Below are positions 10,138-21,448 of a stretch of DNA of 64,000 bases, piece after piece. The stretch comes from Tretioscincus oriximinensis (taxonomy: Eukaryota; Chordata; Lepidosauria; Squamata; Gymnophthalmidae). The notes beneath the pieces are model-generated. The model was given only the letters and a program-made list of their open reading frames with translations, was not told where the DNA came from and did not search any database. Within the stretch, counting starts at the first letter, position 1. The number at the start of each line of letters is the position of its first letter. Position numbers and translations under genes: made by a program. The stretch covers positions 2,429,596-2,493,595 of the forward strand of contig JAJVDF010000029.1 of NCBI GenBank assembly GCA_022410635.1, written 5' to 3'.

Positions 10138-10347
10138 CCAGCAAAGGAGCTAGCACTACTTTGAGACTAACTTGAGAAAAGTGGGTGGCATAAGCTTTCG
10201 TAGGCACGTCTACTTTTTCAGATGCATCTGAAGAAGTAGATCTGTCTACGAAAGCTTATGCCACCCACTTTTCTCAAGTTAGTCTCAAAGTGCTACTAGC
10301 TCTTTTGCTGGACTTTCTACTAGACTAACACGGCTATTTCTCTGAAA
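10138..10347 (+). mobile_element. foldback retroposon, family F, copy A
   Basis: This 210 bp element is flanked by a perfect 12 bp duplication ATGATACTCAGT (10126-10137 and 10348-10359). Most of it is an inverted repeat: the arm at about 10139-10204 is nearly the exact complement of 10246-10313, including AAAAGTGGGTGGCATAAGCT. The non-palindromic end carries ACTAACACGGCTATTTCTCT. There is no poly-A tail and no ORF. The duplication length suggests retroposition rather than a DNA transposase. Copies B, C and D are at 34992, 42190 and 50104. Confidence 0.8.
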
Positions 10348-10359
10348 ATGATACTCAGT

Positions 10360-10837
10360 GGCAGCCAAAAACTAATACCATCTTCATTCCTTTATATTAT
10401 TGTTTCAACTAATACAATCCCCTATTCATACCATTAAATTGACAATATGTTAACAGAATTTTTTTGCATGTTTCTTCTGAACTTGTTTCATGCAGCCCAA
10501 AGGGTTGAAGCTGTTAAAGTACACAGCTGATTTGGACAAGGCAGCTATTTCTCTACTTGCTCGGTCTTGTAGAACAATTACTGTAGGTAGGTAAAAAATC
10601 ACTGATAAGAAAAAGAAACAAAATAGGCTAGTGAAGGAGTTTGAGATTTTCATGTGTACCTAAAGATAGCACTGTGTACCTAGCACTGGCTTCAACAACT
10701 GGGAGGCAGTGAAACTGTTAGAAAAGCTCATTGCCTGGTATTTCCGCCTATGGAAAAGAATTTGTCCTGTGCTAAGGTCATTAAGGCTTAAAAGATCCTT
10801 TATTTAACAACAGAAAGGTAAAGATGCATTTAAAAAA
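10360..10837. other. no feature seen
   Basis: No repeat family or exon is recognised. Confidence 0.4.
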
Positions 10838-11059
10838 ATAAGGAGTGCTGCTGGATCAGTCAGCCCATGTAGGTCCAGCATCCTGTCTCTCACAGTGTCC
10901 CAACAATTGCTTTTGGCCATTTTCAAACCAAAGGCAAAGGGCATCAACTTACCTGCTTTCAGCCCCCTTCAATTGGCATTTAGACCCATGCTTCCTATCT
11001 CTCCAACCAGAAAGCCCTACCTATGCACCTGGCCTCCACAAATTTGACAAATCTTTTCT
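10838..11059 (-). mobile_element. CR1-like LINE fragment, left half (split by L1)
   Basis: AGGAGTGCTGCTGGATCAGT and CCAGCATCCTGTCTCTCACA match the minus-strand CR1 3' UTR seen elsewhere in the window. The match continues to AATTTGACAAATCTTTTC, just before the L1, and resumes after the L1 at 17373. Confidence 0.6.
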
Positions 11060-11075
11060 AAAATAATCCATACTG
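11060..11075. repeat. L1 target-site duplication, left copy
   Basis: AAAATAATCCATACTG here matches AAAATAATCCAAACTG at 17357-17372, with one mismatch in 16. This brackets the complete L1. Confidence 0.8.
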
Positions 11076-11267
11076 GTGGACTGCGCATGTGTCAATTCTG
11101 AGCAGGCGCACCCCTCGGAGCCTCTGAGAGACCCTTAACTTTGGAGTAAATTTAAAATATTTCCACTCTTTGCAGCCCTAGTTTCTGGGATCCCTGCTGT
11201 TAAATTGGATGGTTTTATTGCCACAGAGGGGACAGAAAACCCATGGAATTTGGAAACGAGTTAGAAG

Positions 11268-12222
11268 ATGGCTGCGGACGGCAATCAAGATCTACCCCTC
11301 CCATCCTTAGACGCGGACCTCAGACAGATAACGTTAGATAAGATATATTCTGCAATAAAAGATGTGAAAACAAACTAACGGGAGTTGTTCGGGACCTAAG
11401 TGAGATAAAGGAAGATACCAGAAAAATGAAAGAGGACTTAAGTCAGACTAAAGAGACTTGTGAAGATAACAAACAAGAGATTGGAATACATAAGGCTCAC
11501 TTCAAACTAGTGGAAGCGGTGCTGGATATAGCAAGGGATGATATGAAAGAGTTAAAAGAGAAATTATCCCTCCAAGAAGACAGAATGAGGCAGAGGAACC
11601 TTCGCCTTAAAGATTTTTTTATCCTCCTTTGGAGCTGATGATTTGAGAAAACATTTTCTGGACTGGATGCAGAGAAATGGATCACCCCTGAAGAAATAGA
11701 GAGAATTCACTGGACCAAGGGAGGAATCTGCAGAGGGCGATCCCAAATGGATATTTTAGTGGCTTTTTTGAGGGAGTCCAGAAGAGACGAGATATATAAA
11801 AAACTCAGAGCAATTCAACCCCTCAGGAACCTAGAGGATAGAATATTTGTGTTAAGACCAATTATATACGTTAAGACTAATTGCTACCAAACTTTCTCTT
11901 TGTTCTGTGAGGTTTCATTGGGCGTTTCCCACAGCAATCATCGTAACGAAGGAGGAACAACCCACATAATATGAACAATTGCAGAGGATCTGGAATNGTT
12001 ACAGAAATTAAATATAGACACTTCATATTTAAATGTGGTGGATTCTTCAGCAAAATTGACTCAAGAAGAGCCCCTGCCACAAAGATCCTCAAGAGAACAG
12101 TAGAATGAAAAAGAAATACATGCATTGAAGATTAAATTGAAATATTAAAGGAAAAGGAAACAACAAAGAGAGACAGTATTAAATATACGTTCACGTCTGG
12201 CAAACCTGGGAACAAAACCTAA
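11268..12222 (+). pseudogene. L1 ORF1, broken
   Basis: The frame begins MAADGNQD and then DKIYSAIKDV, matching the intact minus-strand ORF1 at 282-1268 (MAEDAEQD, TKIYLAVKDV). The coiled-coil part (11426-11638) is still readable, including KEDLSQTKETCEDNKQEIG and KLSLQEDRMRQRNLRLKDF. Frameshifts follow in the RRM and C-terminal domains (WTKGGICRGR near 11710, then ESRRDEIYKKLRA). The end matches the KYTFTSGK-type basic tail. It cannot make a functional protein. Confidence 0.85.
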
Positions 12223-12274
12223 GTTTTGTCATTCGCAGTCCCCTGCAGAGATATTCCTTCTCCTAGCCAAGCAG

Positions 12275-13250
12275 AGTAAATATGAATTTAAGAAATTTCA
12301 GTTCTGAGGTATATGGTAATGAATTATGAAATAGTGCTAACAGAATCTATATCAAGTTTATTTATCATAAGGGATAAATGTTGAATTATGAGGAGTTAAT
12401 ATTGAGTGTTAGGGTAATGAATTATGGCTTTTTTATTATAATAAAGTAGTTTAAGGAAATGAAATAATAATAATATGTATGTAATTAATGTCGGATATGT
12501 CTATCTTATTATTAAGGAAATATGGTAACAGACTGGAGACATATATTAATTTATATATGCCTGTGGAAATGTGAAGGAACATGATTTTCTGTTGTTCATT
12601 AAATAGGATAGTATTACAATATATTTCATTCTAATTTCTCAGTGGGAATTAAGTAATAGTAGCAGACTATGGAAAAGGGCTATTTCTACCCACTAACTGT
12701 TGAGAATTGGCTCACTAATCTAGGCTGAATTTAGAATATGAACAAATATGAATTTAAGATATTTTACCTAAGCCGAATTTAGAAATTTAGTTTGGAGGTA
12801 TATGGCAATGAATTATTTAACAGGGCCTTTAAAGAATTTATATCAATGTTCATTCATTATAAGGGATTGGATTAAGGAAGGGAAAAAGAATGTTGAATTA
12901 TAATGATCCAGTAGTGAGCCTCATAGTAATGAATTATGTGTTTTTCTTATAATAATGTAGTTCAAGGAAATGAAATAATAATAAGGTGTAGGTAATTAAA
13001 GTAGAATATGCTTATTTGTATTTGTATTTTTTTATTATTATTAAGGAAATATGGCAATGGACTAGGAACACATATGAATTTACATATGCTTGAGGAAATG
13101 TCAAGGAACATCTTTTGGGGGGTGATTTGTTCCTTATGTAGGATAGTATTACAATATATTTCATTTTATTTTTTTAGTGGAATTAACTAACACTAGCAGA
13201 TCATGGAAAAAGATTATTTTCTATCATTGGCTATTGGGTATTGGCTCATT
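12275..13250 (+). repeat. tandem duplication in L1 inter-ORF spacer
   Basis: Two diverged units of about 0.47-0.53 kb lie head to tail. Shared anchors: AATATGAATTTAAG at 12279 and 12745; GGTATATGG-AATGAATTAT at 12308 and 12797; GGATAGTATTACAATATATT at 12606 and 13141; GCAGA-ATGGAAAA near 12663 and 13197. Spacing of the anchors grows from 466 to 535 bp because of indels. Confidence 0.8.
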
Positions 13251-13535
13251 TTCATTTATTTATTTATTTTGTAGTATTATATGTAACTGGGTATGGGTGG
13301 GTTTCTCAAAGTCAGGTATTAGGAAGAAGAAGAAGATAAAAGATAGGAAGCAACGAAGTACGGGCAAACAGTCAGGATGGGACCCTTGAACAATTGGGTT
13401 ATTGTATTCAATCACCCTCTCTGCTCCCTTTTCTGGGAAGTCAGAGATACGTGTATGGGGGTTAAAGGAGGGGATTAAGGATCAGGGATGGGGGTGCAGG
13501 AGCAGCGATGGTATACAGGAAGGACATTTTGAGAT

Positions 13536-16500
13536 ATGGCTAGCATCAAAGTACTCACTCTCAATATCAATGGTCTTAATACTGATATAAAATGGTACAG
13601 ATTATATAAACTAATTAGAAGTCTTGATGTGGACCTACTTCTACTACAAGAGACTCATAAATCCAAAAATAATACCACATTATGAAATTATAAAGACTAG
13701 CAGGTATTGGTGGAGTCAAATGAAGTAGCAAGTCATGGGGAGTGGCATTATTAGGAAAGTCCCATTTAAATTTCAAGGTAAAAAAGGTCATAATGGAAGA
13801 TATGTTATGGTGAATATGCAATTAGGAGAAAAATGTTTATCAGTATTGAATCTATACATACCGAATGTGGGGCAAAAAACCTTAATACATAATGTAATAA
13901 ATGAAATGCAACAACCTATTACAGGAGATTGGATAGTGGAAGGAGACTTCAATTTGGATTTCGCTAAGTTAAATTCTAGGACCAGAAGACGAAGATCCAA
14001 CAGGGGTAACACATTTAATATGAGGAAGTGGAATCTTCTTGATGCACACTCTCTGAGAGGTTTAAATAATGACCCAACTTTTATATCCGGTAGACATTGC
14101 ACATCATCATGTTTGGACTACATTTTTGTTAGGCTAAATAACAGATACATTTCAGGATGTAACAACCTATCTAATTTGGTTATCGGACCATGCTCCGGTA
14201 ATAATGAAGCTGATTACACAACAGGAAAATATACAAAGAATATGCAGATACGATCCTGATACAATAGCAGATGTTCGTACTAAAATACACATTCAAAATA
14301 GTATCTCACAATTTTTTCAGGTTAATAGGATGCCAGGAATGTCAGAACATATAATATGGGACACTTTTAAAGCATTTCTAAGAGGAATCTGTTTACAACA
14401 AGATTTAGCTAGGACAAGAAGAAGACATCTATATAGAAAAGATTCAATTACACAGATTGAGATGTTACAAGCAGAATTTTGTCAATTAAGAATGCAGGAG
14501 GCGAAATCAAGATTGGATAGTAAAAAGAGAGAGTTGGAAAACCTGGGCAGAACACAAATGATAAAACAGTTAGTATTCTGTAGAAACAAATTCCAATCAT
14601 GGGATACACAAAGTATGAAATCTGTAGCAAAAATCCTAAAAGGGAAACTGGACAGGAAGAGAATTAATTAGTTGAAAGTAAATAACAGAGAGGTATATAA
14701 TCAAGATCAACAAATTAGAAGTTTAGCAGAATTGTATACTTTCCTATACTGAGAGCGACCAGTGCAGAACAATAACATAGAGATCAGGAAAGTATTAAAG
14801 AATGACCAAACAACTAGATAAAATTCAGAGATTACAGATCAAGACATTAGGAATGCAATTAATAAGGTTAAAGCTGGAAAAGCACCAGGCATGGATGGCT
14901 TCACAGTCTCTTTCTACAAACATTTCACAATAGAGCTGATACCTCAACTAAGGGTTCTTTTTAATAAAATAATGATGGAACAAGAAATTCCATCATCATG
15001 GAAAGAAACAATAGTAATTCCTATTCTTAAGAAAGGAATGGAGGAGGATAATGTGGAATCATACTGTCCTATTTCCCTAGCAAATCAGGACTACAAAATT
15101 TTTGCAACAATATTAGCTGGAAAGCTACAGGAATCTATTCCAAATTTAATAGGCGACGATCAGTATGGATTTGTAAGATCAAGAAACATAAGAGATCCTA
15201 TTAGAATCACTACAAATGTCTTATATCATGCTAATAAACATCATAGAAAGGCAGCATTAATTAAACTTGACGTTTATAAGGCATTTGACTCTGTAAATCA
15301 TAGGGATATAGAACGAATATGTAACAGATATAATTGCGGGGCAAATTTTTCTACAGTATTGGCAAAGCTATACGAGAGTAATACGGCTAGAATAAACATA
15401 AATAAAGGATTTTCTGATATGATTTCGATAAAGAATGGGGTGAAACAGGGATATCACCCTTAATTTTCATCCTAGCTTTAGAACCCTTAGCCAATATAAA
15501 CAACAAATTCAGGGATATAAAATGGGAAGGGACTCAATAAAACTTAACCTATACATAGATGATGCATTGATAATTATGGACAATCCATTCCAAACATTGC
15601 CACCCTTAAAAACAAAGATTATTAACTTTGAATTGCTCTCGGGTCTAAAGATTAATATAGAAAAAACTATTTTAATGTTAAATATATCCAGATGAGAGCA
15701 GAGACAAATTGCACTAAAATCTGGACTAAAATTCAGCCTGAAGAAGATCCCTTATTTAGGAGTTAAGTTGACTAGAGATTCGCATAAGATGGTGAAAGCA
15801 AACTATATTCCTTTGTGGAATAATATTAACAAGATGATACACCATTGGCCATATAAAAAATGGTCTCAAATGGTTAAGCAATGTGCACTAAATATGATGG
15901 TACTACCTAGGTTTATTTATTTATTTCAAACAGTAGCAGGTAAAGTACCAGACCAATACTTTAGATTATGGGAGGAAAAAATAAAAAAGTGGGCATTAAA
16001 TGATAAAAGGAAGAGAATCTCAAATCAAGTGTTCTTTTCTAAATCTACACAAGCTGGATGGGGATTCCCGTCTTTGAAAACTTACTATGAATCGTGGCAA
16101 ATTTTAAAGATGCTAGATTTGGAATTTTTGGAAGAACTTAAATTTTTGGAGGACACTTAATAAGATGCAGGACCTCTCACTCATGAAAGATAAATATAGT
16201 AGAAATATTTCAAATTTATGGCTTCCCCCCTTTGGAGGAAGTGTGGAAACTCTGGAAATAGAATGGCAAGAAATTGTTATCTTCAATATACAGAGGGGAA
16301 TCAATTAAAATAGTTAAAACCCTTGGAGAGACAACGCTAGCTGCTTATCTTAAACAGTTAAATAAAAGAAGATTCATGAAGCTATATGATCTGATTGGCA
16401 ACCCATTCACTATACATCAGTTAAGGGAATGCTGCCCACAAAACCAAAACTGGCTGGCTGAAATAGCAGTTTATGTATTCATAAACTCTCCAAATATAAG

Positions 16501-17292
16501 AATAGAGATTAACAAACAAAGGAGGGACTTTGAGGAAATAATCATTTCAAAATTAAAAGGGGATACGAAAATTTTAGGGAAGCTAAAAATTAAATGGGGT
16601 AGAGATACTAATTTCTCAAATGAAGATGTAGACAAATGGATAGAAGATATAAGTAAAATTAAAAACAATAAAGTTAGAGAACTCCAAATCAAGATCTTAA
16701 CAAGATGGTATCGTACTCCTGAACAGCTCTCCTATATATGCAATTTATCACCTTTATGCTGGCATGGCTGTGTAGAGAAGGGGACAGTAATACATATGCT
16801 ATTTAACTGCTTTGAAGTTACAACATATTGGAACCAAATTATGGTAGAAATAAATGAAATTTTGGAGCCTAATTTTAGAAGGTCAAAAAAACTTTGTATT
16901 ATGGCTATGATAGAAAATCAGGCATTACAGATGCATTTGCAATATTTAGTAAAAAAAACATGATTTGGGCATTCCAACTCACCTTTGCGAGGGGTTGGAA
17001 AGATAAATCACAATGGACAACTTCTCGATGGTATGAGTACTTAGCAGAATTTATAATTTATGACATGATAAGAGAAAAAAGACTATGTTACTTCAGGATC
17101 AAGATAACTACATCATGGACTGTAAATTGGAATCGGCTGAGAAGATTTGATATTGAAAGCCCTAGGCATGAACTCTTGACTAATACTATAGCTATGTTAT
17201 GGACCAAAGGCTGCTTCTGTGAACATCGACTGATCCTTAGCGGGTGGGGGGCTTGGGCATTATATGGATATAGATGTATATTGTATTCATGA
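13536..17292 (+). pseudogene. L1 ORF2 (endonuclease-reverse transcriptase), broken
   Basis: ORF2 of L1 nicks target DNA and reverse-transcribes L1 RNA at the nick. In order on the plus strand: an AP-type endonuclease start MASIKVLTLNINGLNT and LLLLQETH (13536-13670); NLYIPNVGQ, GDFNLDF, SCLDYIFV and, in another frame, LSDHAPVIMK (13850-14205); RT fingers GKAPGMDGF (about 14877); the PISLANQDYKIFA segment; RT motif A LDVYKAFDSVNH; GVKQG (about 15436); the catalytic box YIDD at 15552-15563; thumb sequence to about 16160; and a C-terminal Cys/His motif CWHGCVEKGTVIHMLFNC near 16759-16812. Stops and frameshifts divide it into at least six pieces. Confidence 0.9.
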
Positions 17293-17317
17293 AATATTAT
17301 ACAATTTCTAAATAATG

Positions 17318-17323
17318 AATAAA
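17318..17323 (+). terminator. L1 polyadenylation signal AATAAA
   Basis: AATAAA lies 26 bp after the ORF2 stop region and just before the A-rich tail that abuts the right target duplication. Confidence 0.6.
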
Positions 17324-17356
17324 GTAAATCTATATTCAATAAACAAATAAATAAAT

Positions 17357-17372
17357 AAAATAATCCAAACTG
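17357..17372. repeat. L1 target-site duplication, right copy
   Basis: This is the partner of 11060-11075. It follows the (AATA)n tail directly. Confidence 0.8.
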
Positions 17373-17470
17373 TTTTGTGTCACCACTGATTCTGGTAATA
17401 AATTCCACACATTGTTTTTTAAAGCAAAATCACTTTCTGACAGTTCGCTACCTACCCTGTCCATTACCTT
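17373..17470 (-). mobile_element. CR1-like LINE fragment, right half
   Basis: GTCACCACTGATTCTGG and TAATAAATTCCACACATTGT continue the minus-strand CR1 fragment of 10838-11059 (the segment before the TTCCTTTTGTCTGTC-like region in other copies). The two halves join when the L1 is taken out. Confidence 0.55.
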
Positions 17471-18292
17471 TATAGAGTGTCTTCTTGGTGTAGTATTGTG
17501 CAATAATTTCTTTCAAAAAATAAGTACCAGTAACTTCAGCAGATATTATTAAATAGTTATAAACTTGTAAGCAGACGAGAGTGATAATGAATCACAAACA
17601 CATACTCAGGAATATAAGGCCTTGGTCACACTATTATAAAACTTTTTAGTGCCAAAGAATGGAGTTTATTTGGGAATTGGGGATGGCAACAAATTAAGCT
17701 CATTTTTCAGACTAGGGAAGAACTGATAAAGGTATTAACATAAAGGTGTGACTAGAAGAAATTGAAAAAGTAATATTTGCATTGCTTTCAGATTACAAAC
17801 AATATAAACATAACATTTTGTTACATAGAGTAAATAACAAAGATATGATTCAAAGTTCACTAACATCAACAAAAATCTATTACAACCCTCCCTCTCCCAT
17901 CCATCATCCCCCAAAAGGCAGATTAGATGTAACGAGAACTAGAGAAATAGTTTACAAAAAAAATATTGACTTATGTTTGTCAAGACGATGTGTTTCAGCC
18001 TTAAATTTCTGTTTCCAAAAATTCCACTAACAATGAGTTTATGTCATTTGATGATCCAGGTCACTAGAACTGTCATTTCCATCATATGTTGTCTTTTTTC
18101 TTTCATATATGAAACACATTCAAATTAGGAAAAGATCCATAGACAAAGTAAAAGGTATGTTTGCAATAGGCATTCAAAAACTGTGGTTGAGCACCTCTCA
18201 CATAGCAGAAGAGAGGTAAATTCATAAAGTGGATGCTAATGTGCACTGTGATATAAAGGCCATAGCAATCCCATCATTATAAATATCTAAAG
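17471..18292. other. no feature seen
   Basis: This is AT-rich sequence without a recognised repeat or exon. Confidence 0.4.
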
Positions 18293-18523
18293 GAACGCCT
18301 TCTTCCATACCAACCTGCCCGTGCCTTAAGATCTGCAAAAGAGGCCCTCCTGGTTGTACCACCCCTTTCAACGGCCAGTGGAGTGGGAACCCGGGCTAGG
18401 GCCTTTTCAGTGGTTGCCCCTCGTCTTTGGAATAGTCTCCCCCTAGAGGTGCGTCTATCATCATCGTTGTATTCTTTTAGAAGGTCCTTGAANACGCACC
18501 TCTTTTACCTGGCCTTTGGCTGA
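18293..18523 (+). pseudogene. L2-like LINE ORF2 C-terminus
   Basis: The plus strand is open from ERLLPYQPARALRSAK through ARAFSVVAPRLWNSLPLEV and SLYSFRRSL-THLFYLAFG to a TGA at 18521. The AFSVVAPRLWNSLP block followed by SF-R-LKTHLF is the characteristic extreme C-terminus of L2/CR1-group LINE polyproteins. Everything upstream (RT, endonuclease) is missing, so this is a 5'-truncated copy. It is the best-preserved example of the family whose tail recurs at 7262, 47985 and in SINEs at 44400 and 59785. Confidence 0.75.
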
Positions 18524-18660
18524 AGAAATGTCATCTCTGTCCCTACTTTTAAATATTGTTTTATACTGTTTTAATTTTTGTAGTGATGTTTTACTGTTTT
18601 TGCTGCCCTGAGACCTTCGGGTATAGGGTGAGGTATAAGTATAAATAAATAAATAAATTA
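18524..18660 (+). mobile_element. L2-like LINE 3' UTR and tail
   Basis: After the stop comes a T-rich UTR, then GCCCTGAGACCTTCGGGTAT, AGGTATAAGTATAAATAAAT and a short (AAAT)n. The conserved 3' hairpin-like segment and tetranucleotide tail are where L2-type reverse transcriptases begin copying. Confidence 0.75.
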
Positions 18661-18722
18661 CCTTAGATCATCCTCAGTTCATCTTCAGTCCCTATGAAGG
18701 AGGTTTTATCCATCCCCTACCT

Positions 18723-18993
18723 TAGGCTGACCAGATGCCCCCTTTTTTGGGAGGAAAACCCAGACACCCTCCCGGGGGGGGGGGGGGTGTTACCATTCCC
18801 CAGGTTTTGCTGAGAATTTTTTTTTTAAATCACTGCACCACCACTAGGGGGTTCTGTCAACTGGAGCCAGCTCCTGAAGGCATCCTCCTCTCTGTAAAAA
18901 AATTAAAAATTCTGATGTACACACAGTTTAAAATTCTCACACCCTTAAATTCTCACATGCTTTCCCAGGTGGGAATTTCAGAAGGGAATGCAT
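18723..18993 (-). mobile_element. MITE family M, truncated copy
   Basis: It starts with TAGGCTGACCAGATGCCCCC, the right terminus of the family in reverse, and includes a run of 15 G (about 18773-18787), CCACCACTAGGGGGTTCTG and the TTCTCACA units. Similarity ends at GGAATGCAT near 18993, so about 90 bp including the other TIR are missing. Confidence 0.7.
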
Positions 18994-19835
18994 ACCTACC
19001 TTCTCAGATTAAACCTCTTCTTTAGGACCAAGAATTGAAGAGAGTTTAAAATAAAAAAGTATGATTGCAAATTTAGTAGCCTATTTGGAATTCAATGGAC
19101 CAACATTGTTTCAAGTTCAATTCAGTTTTTGCAAACAGTTCACACGTGAATCAAGTAAGCCACAGTGACCCACCACCCTTAGTTTGCTATGGTTCTCTTG
19201 ATTCCTTTTAACACCCTTGATTGGGCCCAATTGACCTGTTTGTTTTCCAAGAAGTTCACATGTTTTTCAATTCAGTTCACATGTAATCCATGCAACCACC
19301 CCTATTTGTAGTGAACTATAAACCAACCAAGCAGTTCAGCAAATTTCCAATTTTATCCCATCACTGCACACTTAAGACACAATGATTTTTGGAGTTTAAC
19401 CTTATANGGTGGCTTAATTACATTTACTTGATGGCCTCAATAACTATGCAGAGAGAAGTAATAGCACACATCAACTATGCCTGTTGATTCACTCAGCAGT
19501 ATACGATTTATCTATTAAGTAGATGTAAACAATAAAGGCTTTGCTTTCCCACCTCTATTCTTCTCTCAGTCTTTCACTAATGGTTCCTGGCTCCAGTAGC
19601 CCCCTTTCTGCTCCAATAGGCAGCTGTTGTCCAATCTTCAGAATTCGCAGTACAATTTGAAGGGAGCTTAAAATAGACAAGATAGGAGTTCCGCATTACA
19701 TCCTTTTTATCAAACCTTGCCAAGTAGTGAAAATAATGTCTCTGTCCTGCTCCATGTCTTTCAGAATGTTGGTTTCAAGTATATGGAGACGATATAATAA
19801 TACTGCCACCCCAGGTGAAAGGATGTAGGATAAAT
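18994..19835. other. mostly unassigned; possible hAT relic 19050-19372
   Basis: The end TATCCCATCACTG near 19358-19372 reads CAGTGATGGGATA on the minus strand, a hAT-like terminus. AGTTCACATG-type words recur (19140, 19255, 19283). No left end or duplication was found, so this is tentative. The rest is unassigned. Confidence 0.3.
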
Positions 19836-19843
19836 ACTGCAGC

Positions 19844-20399
19844 TAGGGTTGCCAAACGTCCCGGTAAACCGGGACGAACCCGGTTTTGGGGACTAAAATA
19901 TAGTCCCCTCCGGGTTTTAAGGCAAAATCCCGGCTTTTTACATTCCCCGATGCTGCGTCAGGGAATGCAAAAAGGCGGGATTTTAAAGGAAAAGCAGCTG
20001 TCAGGGCTGACGGCTGCAGCACGCACAACGCTTTCCGGGCTCCTAGAAGGAACCTCGGAGCGTGCCGTGGATCCTCCCTTTGCTGGAGGCGGGATTTCAC
20101 CCTGCTTTCGCCGCCAACTCGCCTCTAGCAGAGGAGAAACGCCTGGGTTTGTGACAGGAGGGCAGCTCTGTTCTCCTCTCACAAACCCAAGCGTTTTTNC
20201 TCCGCTGCTNCAGGCGAGTTGGTGGCGAGAGCAGGGNGAAACCCCGCCACCANCAAAAGAGCAGGCATGCGTGCGCACACACGGACGCTTGTGGTGAGAC
20301 AGGCAGAGATTTTGCCTGNCTTGCTACAAGCGTCCNTATGTGCGNATGCCCCACTCCACCCCCGTCCCGGTTTTGGGTTGCCTGAATATGGCAACCCTA
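19844..20399. mobile_element. GC-rich hAT MITE with TIR TAGGGTTGCCA
   Basis: This 556 bp element is flanked by a perfect 8 bp duplication ACTGCAGC (19836-19843 and 20400-20407). Termini are TAGGGTTGCCAAACGTCCCG and GCAACCCAAAACCGGGAC read inward from the right, with a TGAATATGGCAACCCTA end. Inside lie two consecutive hairpins: about 20097-20160 against 20165-20240, and 20270-20310 against 20318-20350. CpG content is far above the neighbourhood. There is no coding capacity; mirrored open frames on both strands are by-products of the palindromes. Confidence 0.85.
20097..20350. repeat. paired long hairpins inside the MITE
   Basis: Arm 1 (GCCAACTCGCCTCTAGCAG, CGCCTGGGTTTGTGA) pairs with the complementary sequence ending GGCGAGTTGGTGGCG. 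Arm 2 (GCACACACGGACGCTTGT, AGACAGGCAGA) pairs with TGCCTG-CTTGCTACAAGCGT and ATGTGCG. Several N bases fall here, as expected for sequence that is hard to read through. Confidence 0.75.
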
Positions 20400-20407
20400 A
20401 CTGCAGC

Positions 20408-21174
20408 ACATTTATAAACATTTCAGTAAGATACAGGACTGGTACTCACTGGGGAGGTGACTGCCTCTGAGCTTTGCTGCTCTTTCATTCTTATATGTTG
20501 CCATTCCTTGTCACCTGCTGTTCAGTATTCTTTCCTGAGCTTGGAAAGGTAAGCCACAGTCAAATATACAGGAATGAGATAAGAATAAGCACAGTAATTT
20601 CACTTTTGCAGTTGATTTCTCAGGTAGTCCTTGAACNGCAAACTACAATTGTTCCAGATTCCAACAACTGTCCCAAATGGCAGTAAAAGGCAGGAAACCA
20701 TCAGTATGCAATCTAGTGAACAAAATTAAGTGGAAGGAATACAAAAATGAATACATTTCCAAATACACTGATAAACAAGCATGTTTTCACTACAATCCAG
20801 TGATGCATCTATTTCTGAAGGACAACAGACTCAGCTCCAAAAGTGATTACACCAGATAGTTACACATTTGCAGGCGAATACCAGGCAGGAGACAATAATG
20901 GGTTTTTTAAAACCTCTTTTTACTGTTGCAACCTCCACTAGCCTGGATTCGGAGTTGAGATGTCCCAGAACAAAATCACCTGTTTTTGATATGGTTATTC
21001 TGGGACAGCCTCCGAATTGCATCGTTAAAGTTTATGGAAGTTTCAGAGCCTTCTGCAAAGACTTAGATGACTAAGTATATAATTACTCAATGTAAAATTA
21101 ATTTATGGAAGTGTGTGCTTTTTGCACATTTCCGTGAGCCAGTTTATTTGCTAGAATATCTTGTATAATCTTAT
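20408..21174. other. no feature seen
   Basis: No repeat family or exon is recognised. Confidence 0.4.
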
Positions 21175-21448
21175 ATAAAGATCTATAAAGGTGACAACCC
21201 GTCAGATATTTGTAGACAGCTATCAAGTCTCCTCTCAGTCTTCTCTTTTGCAGACTAAACATCCCTACATCCTTTAACCATTTCTCATAGGACATGGTTT
21301 TCAGACCACTCACCATCCTTGTAACTCTCTTTTGAACTTGCTGTAGTTCATCAATGTCCTTTTTAAATTGGGCCCCCCAGAACTGAACACAGTATTCCAA
21401 GTATGGTCGTACCAAAGTACTGTAGAGAGCAATAATTACTTCACGTGA
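21175..21448 (-). mobile_element. CR1 LINE ORF2 fragment
   Basis: The minus strand reads [32 protein letters not shown] and [19 protein letters not shown]. This is nearly the same as the CR1 at 52680-53835. Both ends are lost: the 3' UTR is missing on the left, and L1 sequence replaces the 5' side at about 21449. Confidence 0.85.

Larger units (their letters stand above)
11076..17356 (+). mobile_element. full-length L1 LINE, inactive
   Basis: This 6.28 kb element has a 5' UTR (11076-11267), a decayed ORF1 (11268-12222), an AT-rich inter-ORF spacer with a tandem duplication (about 12275-13250), a decayed ORF2 (13536-17292) and a short 3' UTR with AATAAA at 17318 and an (AATA)n tail. It is bounded by a 16 bp target duplication and lies inside an older CR1 fragment. 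It is complete in structure but carries many stops and frameshifts. Confidence 0.9.

Noticed and set aside
19815..20470. Mirrored open frames on both strands, 80-160 codons
   Set aside because: They arise from the GC-rich palindromes of the hAT MITE and repeat the same peptide on both strands.
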